In this document: positions 8,889-16,064 of the stretch, piece by piece
How positions within the stretch are numbered: position 1 is the stretch's first letter
Layout: each line of letters opens with the position of its first letter
Assembly (NCBI RefSeq): GCF_000721495.1
Contig: NZ_JOHY01000036.1
Coordinates: 25,862 to 89,861 of the forward strand
Length of the DNA stretch: 64,000 nucleotides
Source: Streptomyces sp. NRRL F-5123
GTDB lineage: Bacteria > Actinomycetota > Actinomycetes > Streptomycetales > Streptomycetaceae
Direction of reading: 5' to 3'
Notes under the pieces: generated by a model
Told to the model about the DNA's origin: nothing
What the model saw: only the letters and a program-made list of their open reading frames with translations
The model's database searches: none
Position numbers and translations under genes: made by a program

Positions 8889-10688
8889 ATGGCCGACCGT
8901 GTCACGCCGCGCACCCCGAACGGACCCTCCGTCGTCCCGGCCCCCGGGCCCGGACGCCCGACCGCCGCCGGCCACCACCCCCCACCCGCGCAGTTCGCAC
9001 CGGACGAGGAGGACGAAGCGGCGATGGACGCGGACCTGGAAGCCGACCCGGACCTGGCAACGGGCCAGGCCCCGCAGACCGTCGCCGCCGCACCCGGCGG
9101 TACGGGCCGGAGCGGGCGCACCCAGCACCGCAACGCCCGGCTGGCCGCGCTCATCGCCGAGGCCGGCTTCTCGCACGCCGGACTCGCCCGCCGGGTCGAC
9201 CGGCTCGGCCAGGAGCACGGCCTCGACCTGCGCTACGACAAGACCTCCGTGACGCGCTGGCTGCGCGGCCAGCAGCCGCGCGGCACCACGCCCGCGCTCA
9301 TCGCCGAGGTCTTCACGCAGCGCCTCGGCCGCCGGCTGTCCGCGCAGGACCTCGGGCTCGACGCGTGCGCGCCCGTCTACGCCGGGCTCGAATACGCAGC
9401 CGGCGCGGCCGAGGCCATCGACATCGTGAGCGGCCTGTGGCGCAAGGACACCGGCAACCAGGCCGAACTGCGCAAGATCGCCTTCTCCCCTGCGGGCCTC
9501 GTCGTCCCCAGCCGCGACTGGCTCATCGGCGCCGCCGACGACTCCGTGAGCCGCCTGTCCGCCCCCCTCCCGCCGCCGCGCACCGCCGTCGCCGCCCCGC
9601 GCACCCCGCCGCCCGGCACGGCCACGGCCGTACGCGTCCCGGGCGGGGCTTACGGCGCCGCGGTGCGCGGGCCCGCCGCCGCGTACGGCCAGAGCGGCGT
9701 GCGGGTGCCCGCGCAGAGCCGCGGCACGCAGCGCGGGGCCGGGCAGGACGCCCGCGGCGTCCCGCCCACCGCCGCGGGCCGCGTCGGGGCGGGGGACATC
9801 GCGGCGCTGCGCGCCGTCGGCGACCTCTTCCGCGCCCTGGACCACGCGTACGGCGGCGGCCACGCCCGCCAGGCCCTCGTCCGCTACCTCGAGCACGAGG
9901 CCGAGCCCATGCTGCGCGGCACCTACGGGGAGACGCAGGGGCGCCGGCTCTTCGGCGCCGTCGCCGACCTCACCCGGCTCGCCGGGTGGACCTCCTACGA
10001 CATCGGGGCGCACGGCCTCGCGCAGCGCTACTTCGTCCAGGCGCTGCGCCTCACCCAGGCCGCGGGGGACCGCGTCCACGGCGGGTACGTCCTCGTCACG
10101 ATGAGCCGCCAGGCGGTCTACCTCGGGCACGGGCGGGAGGCGGTGCAGCTCGCGCGGGTCGCGCAGCAGGGGGTCGGGACGACGGCGCCGCCCGCCGTAC
10201 GGGCGCTGCTGCACGCGGCGGAGGCGCGCGGGCACGGCGTGCTCGGCGAGACCCGCGCGTGCACCGCCGCGCTCGCCCGCGCGGAGCGCGCGTACGCCGC
10301 CGCCCGGCCCGGCGACGAGCTGCCCGCGTGGGCGCGCTTCTTCGACGAGGCGCAGCTCGCGGACGAGTTCGGGCACTGCCACCGCGACCTCGGGCAGTAC
10401 CGGGCCGCGGTCGCGCAGGCCGAGCGCTCGCTCCAGCTGCGCGCCGCCGGCTACGCGCGCAGCCGGCTCTTCTGCCGTGCCGTCCTCGCCTCCGCGCGGC
10501 TCGCCCTCGGCGAGGTGGACGCGGCGTGCGCGCTCGGGGCGGAGGTGGTCCGCGGGGCGGCGGACATGCGGTCCGCTCGCGCGGCGGATTACGCGCGGGA
10601 CTTCGCGCGGCGGCTCGATCCCTACCGCGACACCTCCGCCGCCCGCGCCTTCTTCACCCGCACCTCCCCCGCGGGCCTCCCCCTCTGA
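8889..10688 (+). CDS. HTH/TPR-type transcriptional regulator (NsdA-like architecture)
   Basis: A 599-aa regulator. A disordered Pro/Ala/Asp-rich N-terminus (1-75) precedes a conserved DNA-binding-like region (about residues 78-165; RNARLAALIAEAGFSHAGLARRVDRL and TSVTRWLRGQQPRG). A Pro/Gly/Ala-rich linker (about 215-300) leads to a C-terminal array of TPR-like helices (ALRAVGDLFRALDHAYGGG to the end). This layout resembles NsdA-type regulators of Streptomyces development and antibiotic production, an assignment made by pattern only. The ATG at 8889 follows an AGGAAGAGGG ribosome-binding site. It is divergent from lipB across 288 bp in which I see no other gene. Followed by a repeat-rich convergent gap. 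Confidence 0.85.
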   Translation: MADRVTPRTPNGPSVVPAPGPGRPTAAGHHPPPAQFAPDEEDEAAMDADLEADPDLATGQAPQTVAAAPGGTGRSGRTQHRNARLAALIAEAGFSHAGLARRVDRLGQEHGLDLRYDKTSVTRWLRGQQPRGTTPALIAEVFTQRLGRRLSAQDLGLDACAPVYAGLEYAAGAAEAIDIVSGLWRKDTGNQAELRKIAFSPAGLVVPSRDWLIGAADDSVSRLSAPLPPPRTAVAAPRTPPPGTATAVRVPGGAYGAAVRGPAAAYGQSGVRVPAQSRGTQRGAGQDARGVPPTAAGRVGAGDIAALRAVGDLFRALDHAYGGGHARQALVRYLEHEAEPMLRGTYGETQGRRLFGAVADLTRLAGWTSYDIGAHGLAQRYFVQALRLTQAAGDRVHGGYVLVTMSRQAVYLGHGREAVQLARVAQQGVGTTAPPAVRALLHAAEARGHGVLGETRACTAALARAERAYAAARPGDELPAWARFFDEAQLADEFGHCHRDLGQYRAAVAQAERSLQLRAAGYARSRLFCRAVLASARLALGEVDAACALGAEVVRGAADMRSARAADYARDFARRLDPYRDTSAARAFFTRTSPAGLPL

Positions 10689-10760
10689 CCCCGCCCCGGA
10701 AGCGCTCGCGCTACCGCCCGGGGGTTGCGCCTGCCGCCGCCGGGCGACAATCCCGGGGCT

Positions 10761-11330
10761 GCGTCTGCCGCGCCGGGCGACGATCAGGGGCTGCGCGAGC
10801 TACCTGCCACCGGCCGGTGGTCCGGTACGAGACCGGACTGCCCCTTTGGGTGGGTGGCGGCCCGCGCCCCGGTGGGGGTGGGTCGCGCAGTTCCCCGCGC
10901 CCCTGAAAACGCTGACCCGGCGGGGCAGTTCATGCCCGGCGGCGTAGCCGCAGCCGTGTTCTGCCGCGGGGGACTCGTTGTTGAGGCTGCGTCTGCCGCG
11001 CCGGGCGACGATCAGGGGCTGCGCGAGCAACCTGCCACCGGCCGGTGGTCCGGTACGAGACCGGACTGCCCCTTTGGGTGGGTGGCGGCCCGCGCCCCGG
11101 TGGGGGTGGGCCGCGCCGTTCCCCGCGCCCCTGAAAACGCTCACCCGGCGGGGCAGTTCATGCCCGGCGGCGTAGCCGCAGCCGTGTTCTGCCGCGGGGG
11201 ACTCGTTGTTGAGGCTGCGCCTGCCCGCGCCGGGTACATCAGGGGCGCGGGGAACTGCGCGAGCAACCTGCCACCGGCCGGTGGTCCGGTACGAGACCGG
11301 ACTGCCCCTTCGGGCCGGTGACGACCCGCG
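10761..11330. repeat. Two full and one partial tandem copies of a 228-bp palindromic repeat unit
   Basis: The unit starting GCGTCTGCCGCGCCGGG recurs at 10761, 10989 and, diverged, at 11217, an exact 228-bp period. Each copy has a hairpin TCCGGT-ACGA-GACCGGA, a CCGGCCGGTGG box and a GCGCAGTTCCCCGCGCCCCTG segment that is the reverse complement of the GGGGCGCGGGGAACTGCGC seen in the third copy. It fills the convergent gap between the TPR regulator and the FAD enzyme. Open frames through it (both strands) reflect the repeat, not genes. Confidence 0.85.
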
Positions 11331-11387
11331 CCCCGCGTGGCAGCGCAAGCCCCCGCGCGGCAGCGCGAGCCCCCCGTGGGGGCGGGG

Positions 11388-12656
11388 TCAGGCGGCGGCC
11401 TGGTGGGGGGACGGGGACGGGAGGGTGTCACGGACCACCGTGGAAGCGGCGCGGCGCGCGGAGATCAGCGCGCCCTGCAACGTGCTGGACGTGCGATGGG
11501 AGCCGCAGACGTAGAGGCCGTGGAGCAGGCGGACGGGGCGGTGGAGGTCGTGCGGGGGCGGCATAGCCGCGACCGCCTCGGGGTCGGTGTGGAAGCCGAG
11601 CAGCTCCCACTCGTCCGTCGGCGTGTCGTACAGCTCCGCGAGATGCGCCCGCACGGACTTGTCGGAGTCGCCGTCCGGCGGCGGGCCGAGGACGACCGAG
11701 GTGACGAGGGAGCGCCCGGCGGGGGCGCGGGTGGGGTCGATCGCGGAGGCGGGCAGCGAGTGCGAGACGGGCCCGAGCCGGTCCGCGTCAAGGACGAGCA
11801 CCGGCTCCCGCAACGGTGCCACGGGCGCGGCGTGGTGGTAGACCGTCACCTGGTGGAAGCCGGGCACCCGCAGCCCCGGCAGCAGCTCCGCCGCGGCCCG
11901 CGCACCCGTCGCCACGAGCACCGCCCGGCAGGGCAGCTCCGTGCCGTCCGCGGTGCGCACACTGTGCACCGCGACCCGGTCCGCCCGCGTACCCAGACGT
12001 AGCGTCCCCGGCGGCAGCGCGGCCGCGAGCCGTTCGGGCAGGCTCGCCGCGCCACCGGCCGGTACGCACGTACGGCCCCGCGCGAAACCGCGCAGCACCA
12101 GGTCGGCCACCCGGCTGGACGTCTGCAGCTCGGGGTCGCACAGCAGCGCGGCCAGCAGCGGCCGCAGGAAGCCCTCGACGCTGCGCGGCGCGAAACCGCG
12201 CCGGGCGAGCGCCTGCGCCGCGGACGTCTCGGGACGCGCGGCGAGCCGCCCGTCGGGCGCTCCCGCGAGCCGCCCGAGGGTCGCGGCGAGCCGGGCGCGG
12301 TCCAGCGCGGAGCCGAGGCCCGCCGCCCGTATGCCGCGCGGGTCGCCGACCCGGTAGCCGCGCCCCCCGGAGCGTACGAGCGCGCCGGGCGCCAGCGGGG
12401 CGAGCTGCAGCCCCCGCAGTCGCGGCACCCGGTGGAACTCCGGGTAGGAGGTGTTGAGCAGTTGGGGCCTGCGGTCCAGCCGGAAGCCGTCGACGGTGTC
12501 GGTGGCCATCCGGCCGCCGACCCGCTCCGCGGCCTCCAGCACGCCGACCGTCAGGCCGGCGTCCAGCAGGTGGTGCGCTGCGGACAGGCCCGCGAGGCCC
12601 GCTCCGATCACCATGACGTCCACAGGTGCTGTGGTCTTACCGCGTGCTGACAGCAC
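11388..12656 (-). CDS. NAD(P)/FAD-dependent amine-oxidase-type oxidoreductase
   Basis: A 422-aa flavoprotein. The N-terminal Rossmann dinucleotide-binding motif VIGAGLAGLSAAHHLLDAG (about residues 15-33) continues into VLEAAERVGGRM, the usual FAD ribose contact and GGR turn of the amine oxidase / phytoene desaturase / protoporphyrinogen oxidase superfamily. A second FAD contact (VLVATGARAAAELLPGL) is near residues 245-260 and the C-terminal FAD motif near LLHGLYVCGSHRTSSTLQGALISARRAAS. The substrate cannot be told from sequence. The GTG at 12656 has a GGAGGGA ribosome-binding site. It lies 167 bp downstream of the TIGR01777 gene on the same strand, so co-transcription is possible. Confidence 0.9.
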   Translation of the reverse strand: MLSARGKTTAPVDVMVIGAGLAGLSAAHHLLDAGLTVGVLEAAERVGGRMATDTVDGFRLDRRPQLLNTSYPEFHRVPRLRGLQLAPLAPGALVRSGGRGYRVGDPRGIRAAGLGSALDRARLAATLGRLAGAPDGRLAARPETSAAQALARRGFAPRSVEGFLRPLLAALLCDPELQTSSRVADLVLRGFARGRTCVPAGGAASLPERLAAALPPGTLRLGTRADRVAVHSVRTADGTELPCRAVLVATGARAAAELLPGLRVPGFHQVTVYHHAAPVAPLREPVLVLDADRLGPVSHSLPASAIDPTRAPAGRSLVTSVVLGPPPDGDSDKSVRAHLAELYDTPTDEWELLGFHTDPEAVAAMPPPHDLHRPVRLLHGLYVCGSHRTSSTLQGALISARRAASTVVRDTLPSPSPHQAAA

Positions 12657-12823
12657 GATGTCCCTCCCCGAGGTTCGGGCCGACTCCCCGCTCGTGTGAC
12701 GCCCGGCGCGGGGCGCACGACCGGTGCGGCTCGGTCGGTGGGGCGCGCGCGGCGCAGAGCGCTGGTAGGGGTCATGCCCCCATCAAAGGTCCTTGATGCG
12801 GGCGCAACCGGCCCGATCCGGCC

Positions 12824-13720
12824 TTATCCGGTACGCAACGCCGCCCGGATCGCTTCGTCGATACCCGGGTGCGCGAAGGTGAACCCGCTCTCCAGCAGCC
12901 GCGCGGGCCGCACCCGCTGGCTGCCCAGCACGTCCCCGGCGAACTCGCCGAGCGCCGCGCGCAGCACGGGCGCCGGTACGGCCGCGAGCGTCGGGCGGCG
13001 CAGCACGCGGCCCATCGCCGCGGTGACCTCTCGGTTCGTCAGCGGCTCCGGCGCGGTCAGGTTGACCGGGCCGGTCAGGGCGGGCGTGTCGAGGATGTGC
13101 CGCAGCGCCGCGAGCTCGTCCCGCAGCGAGATGAAGCTCCAGAACTGTCGGCCGTTGCCGAGCCTGCCGCCCAGGCCCGCCTTGAAGATCGGGAAGAGCC
13201 GCCCCCACGCGCCGCCCTCCCGCGCCACGACCAGGCCCGTACGGGCGAACGCGGTACGGATCCCCGCCGCCGCGGCCGGCTGCGCCGCGGCCTCCCAGTC
13301 GCGGACCAGCTCCGCGAGGAAGCCCGTGCCCGGCGGGGCGGACTCGTCGACGGGGCGGTCGCCGGTGTCGCCGTAGTAGCCGATCGCGGAGCCGCACACC
13401 AGCACGCGGGGCGGTACGTCCATCGCCGCGAGCGCCGCGGCGAGCGTCCGCGTGCCGCGGACCCGGCTGTCGTACAGCACCTCCTTGCGGGCCGCCGTCC
13501 ACCGCCGGTCGCCGACGCCCGCGCCCGCGAGGTGGACGACGGCCTCGCAGCCCGCCAGGTCCCGGGGGTCGAGCCGCCCCGCCACCGGGTCCCACCGCAC
13601 CTCGTCCGCCCCCGCCGGCTCCCGCCGGACCAGCCGCACGACGTCATGCCCGCCGCGGGCCAACTCCGCCCCCAGCGCACTCCCGATGAGCCCCGACGCA
13701 CCTGTGACGGCAATTCGCAT
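12824..13720 (-). CDS. TIGR01777 family SDR/epimerase-like protein
   Basis: A 298-aa NAD(P)-binding protein of the TIGR01777 (SDR39U1-like) family. It has an N-terminal TGASGLIGSAL nucleotide-binding loop, the VVHLAGAGVGDRRW block, the GSAIGYYGD catalytic-region motif (residues about 110-118, holding the SDR tyrosine) and a C-terminal DUF1731-like domain (VLRRPTLAAVPAPVLRAALGEFA through VLGSQRVRPARLLESGF). Family members occur widely, some next to cell-division genes, and their substrate is unknown. The ATG at 13720 begins directly with the beta-strand MRIAVTG, as is usual. Confidence 0.93.
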   Translation of the reverse strand: MRIAVTGASGLIGSALGAELARGGHDVVRLVRREPAGADEVRWDPVAGRLDPRDLAGCEAVVHLAGAGVGDRRWTAARKEVLYDSRVRGTRTLAAALAAMDVPPRVLVCGSAIGYYGDTGDRPVDESAPPGTGFLAELVRDWEAAAQPAAAAGIRTAFARTGLVVAREGGAWGRLFPIFKAGLGGRLGNGRQFWSFISLRDELAALRHILDTPALTGPVNLTAPEPLTNREVTAAMGRVLRRPTLAAVPAPVLRAALGEFAGDVLGSQRVRPARLLESGFTFAHPGIDEAIRAALRTG

Positions 13721-13825
13721 GCCCTCATCCTCCCCCGGGGGCCGCCTTCACGCCGCCGGGCAGGCGTCACGGGTGCGCGTGCACGTGCGCCGCCGGGCAC
13801 GCCTTCCTGCGGCGCAGGGCGGTGA

Positions 13826-13990
13826 GCGTTTTCAGGGGCGCGTGGGGGTACCTCCCAGGGGAAGCTCCGGGGGAGAACTGCGCGACCAGCCCCCACAGGC
13901 CGGTGGTCCCGGGGGTACCTCCCAGGCGAAGCTCCGGGGGAGGACCGAACCGCCCCTTCGGGCCGGTGGCGACCCGCGCCCCGGGTGTGC
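13826..13990. repeat. Dispersed palindromic element, copy b
   Basis: Contains TTTTCAGGGGCGCG, a GGGGGTACCTCCCAGG...GAAGCTCCGGGGGAG module present twice as a direct repeat (about 13852-13884 and 13912-13943), GAACTGCGCGACC, and the closing CCCCTTCGGGCCGGTGGCGACCCGCGCCCC. It sits downstream of the DUF4240 gene. No gene is visible in the 13721-14059 gap. Confidence 0.75.
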
Positions 13991-14059
13991 CCCGCGCCGC
14001 GGGGCGCGACCCCCGCCGCGCCCCCGCGAACTCGCGCGCCGCCCCGCGCCGCGGCACGC

Positions 14060-14572
14060 TCAGGCGAACGCGTCCCACAGACGCGGCAGCTTCGCTGCCA
14101 TCGCCGCGGAGTCGTCGAAGTCGAGGTCCTCGCCCTCGGGCGTCTCCCGGGCCGGGAGGCCCAGATCGGGGAGGGGGAGCGCGGTGAGGCGCTCGTACGC
14201 CTCGTCGGCGGCGTAGCCGACGTCCTCCGCGTCGCCGTCCGCGTCGGGGTCGAAGCCTGGGACCAGCTCGGCGAGGTCGTCCGGCGCCGCCAGGGCGCCC
14301 TCGAAGACGTGCCGGCCCTGGGCGATGAGCCAGCAGCGGAAGTAGTCGAAGGACTCCTCGTCGGCGCCGCCGAGCATGATGTCGGCGGCGGCCCACAGGT
14401 CCCAGCGGAAGGCCCGCATGAAGCGGGTCTCGAAATGGCGGGCGAAGTCGAGCACCGCCTCGGGGTCGAGCCGGGTGAGGCGCTCGACGAGCAGATCCGC
14501 ATGCTCGTCCGGATCGCCGCCCGCCGCGTCGCGCGTGCTGTCGACGATCTCCCAGAACTCCGTCTCGTCCAT
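14060..14572 (-). CDS. DUF4240 domain-containing protein
   Basis: A 170-aa acidic soluble protein covering a DUF4240 domain: MDETEFWEIVDSTRD at the N-terminus, a helical LLVERLTRLDPEAVLDFARHFE segment, then DLWAAADIMLGGADEESFDYFRCWLIAQGR (about residues 58-87), the most characteristic part of the family. DUF4240 proteins are of unknown function and common in Streptomyces; they resemble SMI1/WGR-associated immunity-type proteins in composition only. The ATG at 14572 is preferred, and a GTG directly before it (14575) is an alternative. Confidence 0.88.
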   Translation of the reverse strand: MDETEFWEIVDSTRDAAGGDPDEHADLLVERLTRLDPEAVLDFARHFETRFMRAFRWDLWAAADIMLGGADEESFDYFRCWLIAQGRHVFEGALAAPDDLAELVPGFDPDADGDAEDVGYAADEAYERLTALPLPDLGLPARETPEGEDLDFDDSAAMAAKLPRLWDAFA

Positions 14573-14734
14573 CACCGGTCCAGCTTCCCGGTTGCCGCGG
14601 GCGCATGCACGCGATCTCCGCCGGACGCGTCCGTGTCGTTACGCACACCGGCGCGCGGTGCGGCGCGCGGACGCGCCCCCGCGCCCGGCGGCCGACCCCG
14701 CCGCCGACCGGCCGCCACGGCGGGAAAGGACCGC

Positions 14735-15823
14735 TCAGCGGCGCCGCAGCCGCAGCCGGTAGCGGACGGTGCGGCGCAGCGGCCGGAAGCCCAGCGTCGC
14801 GTTGACGGTCAGCAGGTGGCGGTTGTCGTCCGGGACGGCGGTGTACAGCTCGGTCAGGCCGGGCTGCGCGGCGGCGAGCCTGCGGAGCAGCTCGGCGGTC
14901 ATCCACAGGGCGAGGCCGTGGCCGCGGTGGTCGGGGACGACCGCGGCGTCGTACTGGCGGGCGCGCCGCGCGCCGTCGCCGGGGAGCAGCACGGTGGCGT
15001 AGCCGACGAGGTCGCCGGTGCCGTGCAGCGCGGCGACGGTGAGCAGCCGGTCGCCGCGGCGGGCGGCCAGCTCGGCGGTCTCGTGGACGTGCGCGGGGTC
15101 CCAGCGGGTCGCACCTGGGGCGAGCCCGGCTTCCGGGGGCAGCGGCGGGAGAGTGCGCAGGGCGGCGGTGAAGCCGTCGGCGAGGGTGTCGGGGGCCGCG
15201 CCCTCCCAGGCGGTGAGCCGGTAGCCGGGGTGCGGTACGTCGGGCAGCTCGGCGACGGGCGCGGGGATGTCGTCCAGCGGCAGCCGCTGCCAGGTGCGGC
15301 GCAGGACGGGGACGAAGCCGCGGGTGGCGAGGAAGCCCTCGCCGGACGTGCCGGACGTGACCTCGCCGACGACGCTGCCGCACCCCTCGGCGGCCGCGGC
15401 CTCGGTGACGGTCGCGAGCAGCCGGGAGCCCGTGCCGAGCCGGCGGTGCGCCGGGTGCACGGTCATCCGGATCTCGCCGGTCACCCCGCCCTGCCCGTCG
15501 GCTCGCGGCACGTGCCCGCCCCCGCCGGAGCCGCCCGCGCCGGAGCCGCCCGTACCCGCCGCCGTCAGGACGTCCGCGATGCCGTCCTCGCCCGCCGGGA
15601 GGCGCAGGGACGCCGTGGCCACCGGGTCGGACGCCGCGCTGCGCAGCAGCCACAGCACCTGGCGGCGGCTGCTGCCCGTCGTGGTCAGCCGGGCGCGGAC
15701 CGCGGCGTGCGAGGGCACCGGCTCACCGGGCCGGTCGTGCGCGAACGCGGCCGACTGCACGCGGTACCACGCGTGCAGGTCCTCCACCGTGGGAGCGGCC
15801 AGCGGGCTGGGGTTGGCAGGCAT
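14735..15823 (-). CDS. Tandem GNAT-domain N-acetyltransferase
   Basis: A 362-aa protein with two GNAT-like halves. The first has the acetyl-CoA region GEIRMTVHPAHRRLGTGSRLL (about residues 115-135) and the second YDAAVVPDHRGHGLALWMTAELLRRL (about 290-315), each with the R/Q-x-x-G-x-G/A-type pyrophosphate loop, followed by DNRHLLTVNATLGFRPL. A glycine-rich linker-like insert (GTGGSGAGGSGGGG) lies near residue 95. The substrate is unknown. The ATG at 15823 is used; the upstream TTG at 15832 is less likely. No Shine-Dalgarno is evident. Confidence 0.9.
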   Translation of the reverse strand: MPANPSPLAAPTVEDLHAWYRVQSAAFAHDRPGEPVPSHAAVRARLTTTGSSRRQVLWLLRSAASDPVATASLRLPAGEDGIADVLTAAGTGGSGAGGSGGGGHVPRADGQGGVTGEIRMTVHPAHRRLGTGSRLLATVTEAAAAEGCGSVVGEVTSGTSGEGFLATRGFVPVLRRTWQRLPLDDIPAPVAELPDVPHPGYRLTAWEGAAPDTLADGFTAALRTLPPLPPEAGLAPGATRWDPAHVHETAELAARRGDRLLTVAALHGTGDLVGYATVLLPGDGARRARQYDAAVVPDHRGHGLALWMTAELLRRLAAAQPGLTELYTAVPDDNRHLLTVNATLGFRPLRRTVRYRLRLRRR

Positions 15824-15853
15824 CCGGGGCAAGCTAGCGGGTAGGTGTAAGCG

Positions 15854-15871
15854 CCCGCAATCCCTTGCGGG
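15854..15871. other. Perfect 7-bp hairpin in GNAT upstream region
   Basis: CCCGCAA-TCCC-TTGCGGG, located 31 bp upstream of the GNAT start and 190 bp past the aceE stop. It could be an operator or a terminator; nothing distinguishes the two. Confidence 0.35.
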
Positions 15872-16037
15872 TCATCAACCGTGCCCAATTCCCCCCAGCC
15901 GGAGGGCACTTGACCCCTATTCGGGACGAACGGCCGCCGCCGCCCCGCCGGGTGGCCCGGTCACCCGGAGCCAGCCTGCGGGGCGGCGGCAACTTGCCAC
16001 GTACGAGCGGCGGGTACGGGGTGCGCTGCCCCTGCCG

Positions 16038-16055
16038 ACGGGACCGCGGTCCCGT
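16038..16055 (-). terminator. aceE 3' palindrome
   Basis: An 18-bp perfect palindrome, ACGGGACCGCGGTCCCGT, 9 bp beyond the aceE stop codon. A hairpin with a minimal loop or a cruciform is possible; terminator function is inferred from position. Confidence 0.45.
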
Positions 16056-16064
16056 ACCGACGGC

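Noticed and set aside
10689..11387. Several 60-200 codon frames in both strands between the regulator and the FAD gene
   Set aside because: They follow the 228-bp repeat period and encode the same low-complexity text in each copy.
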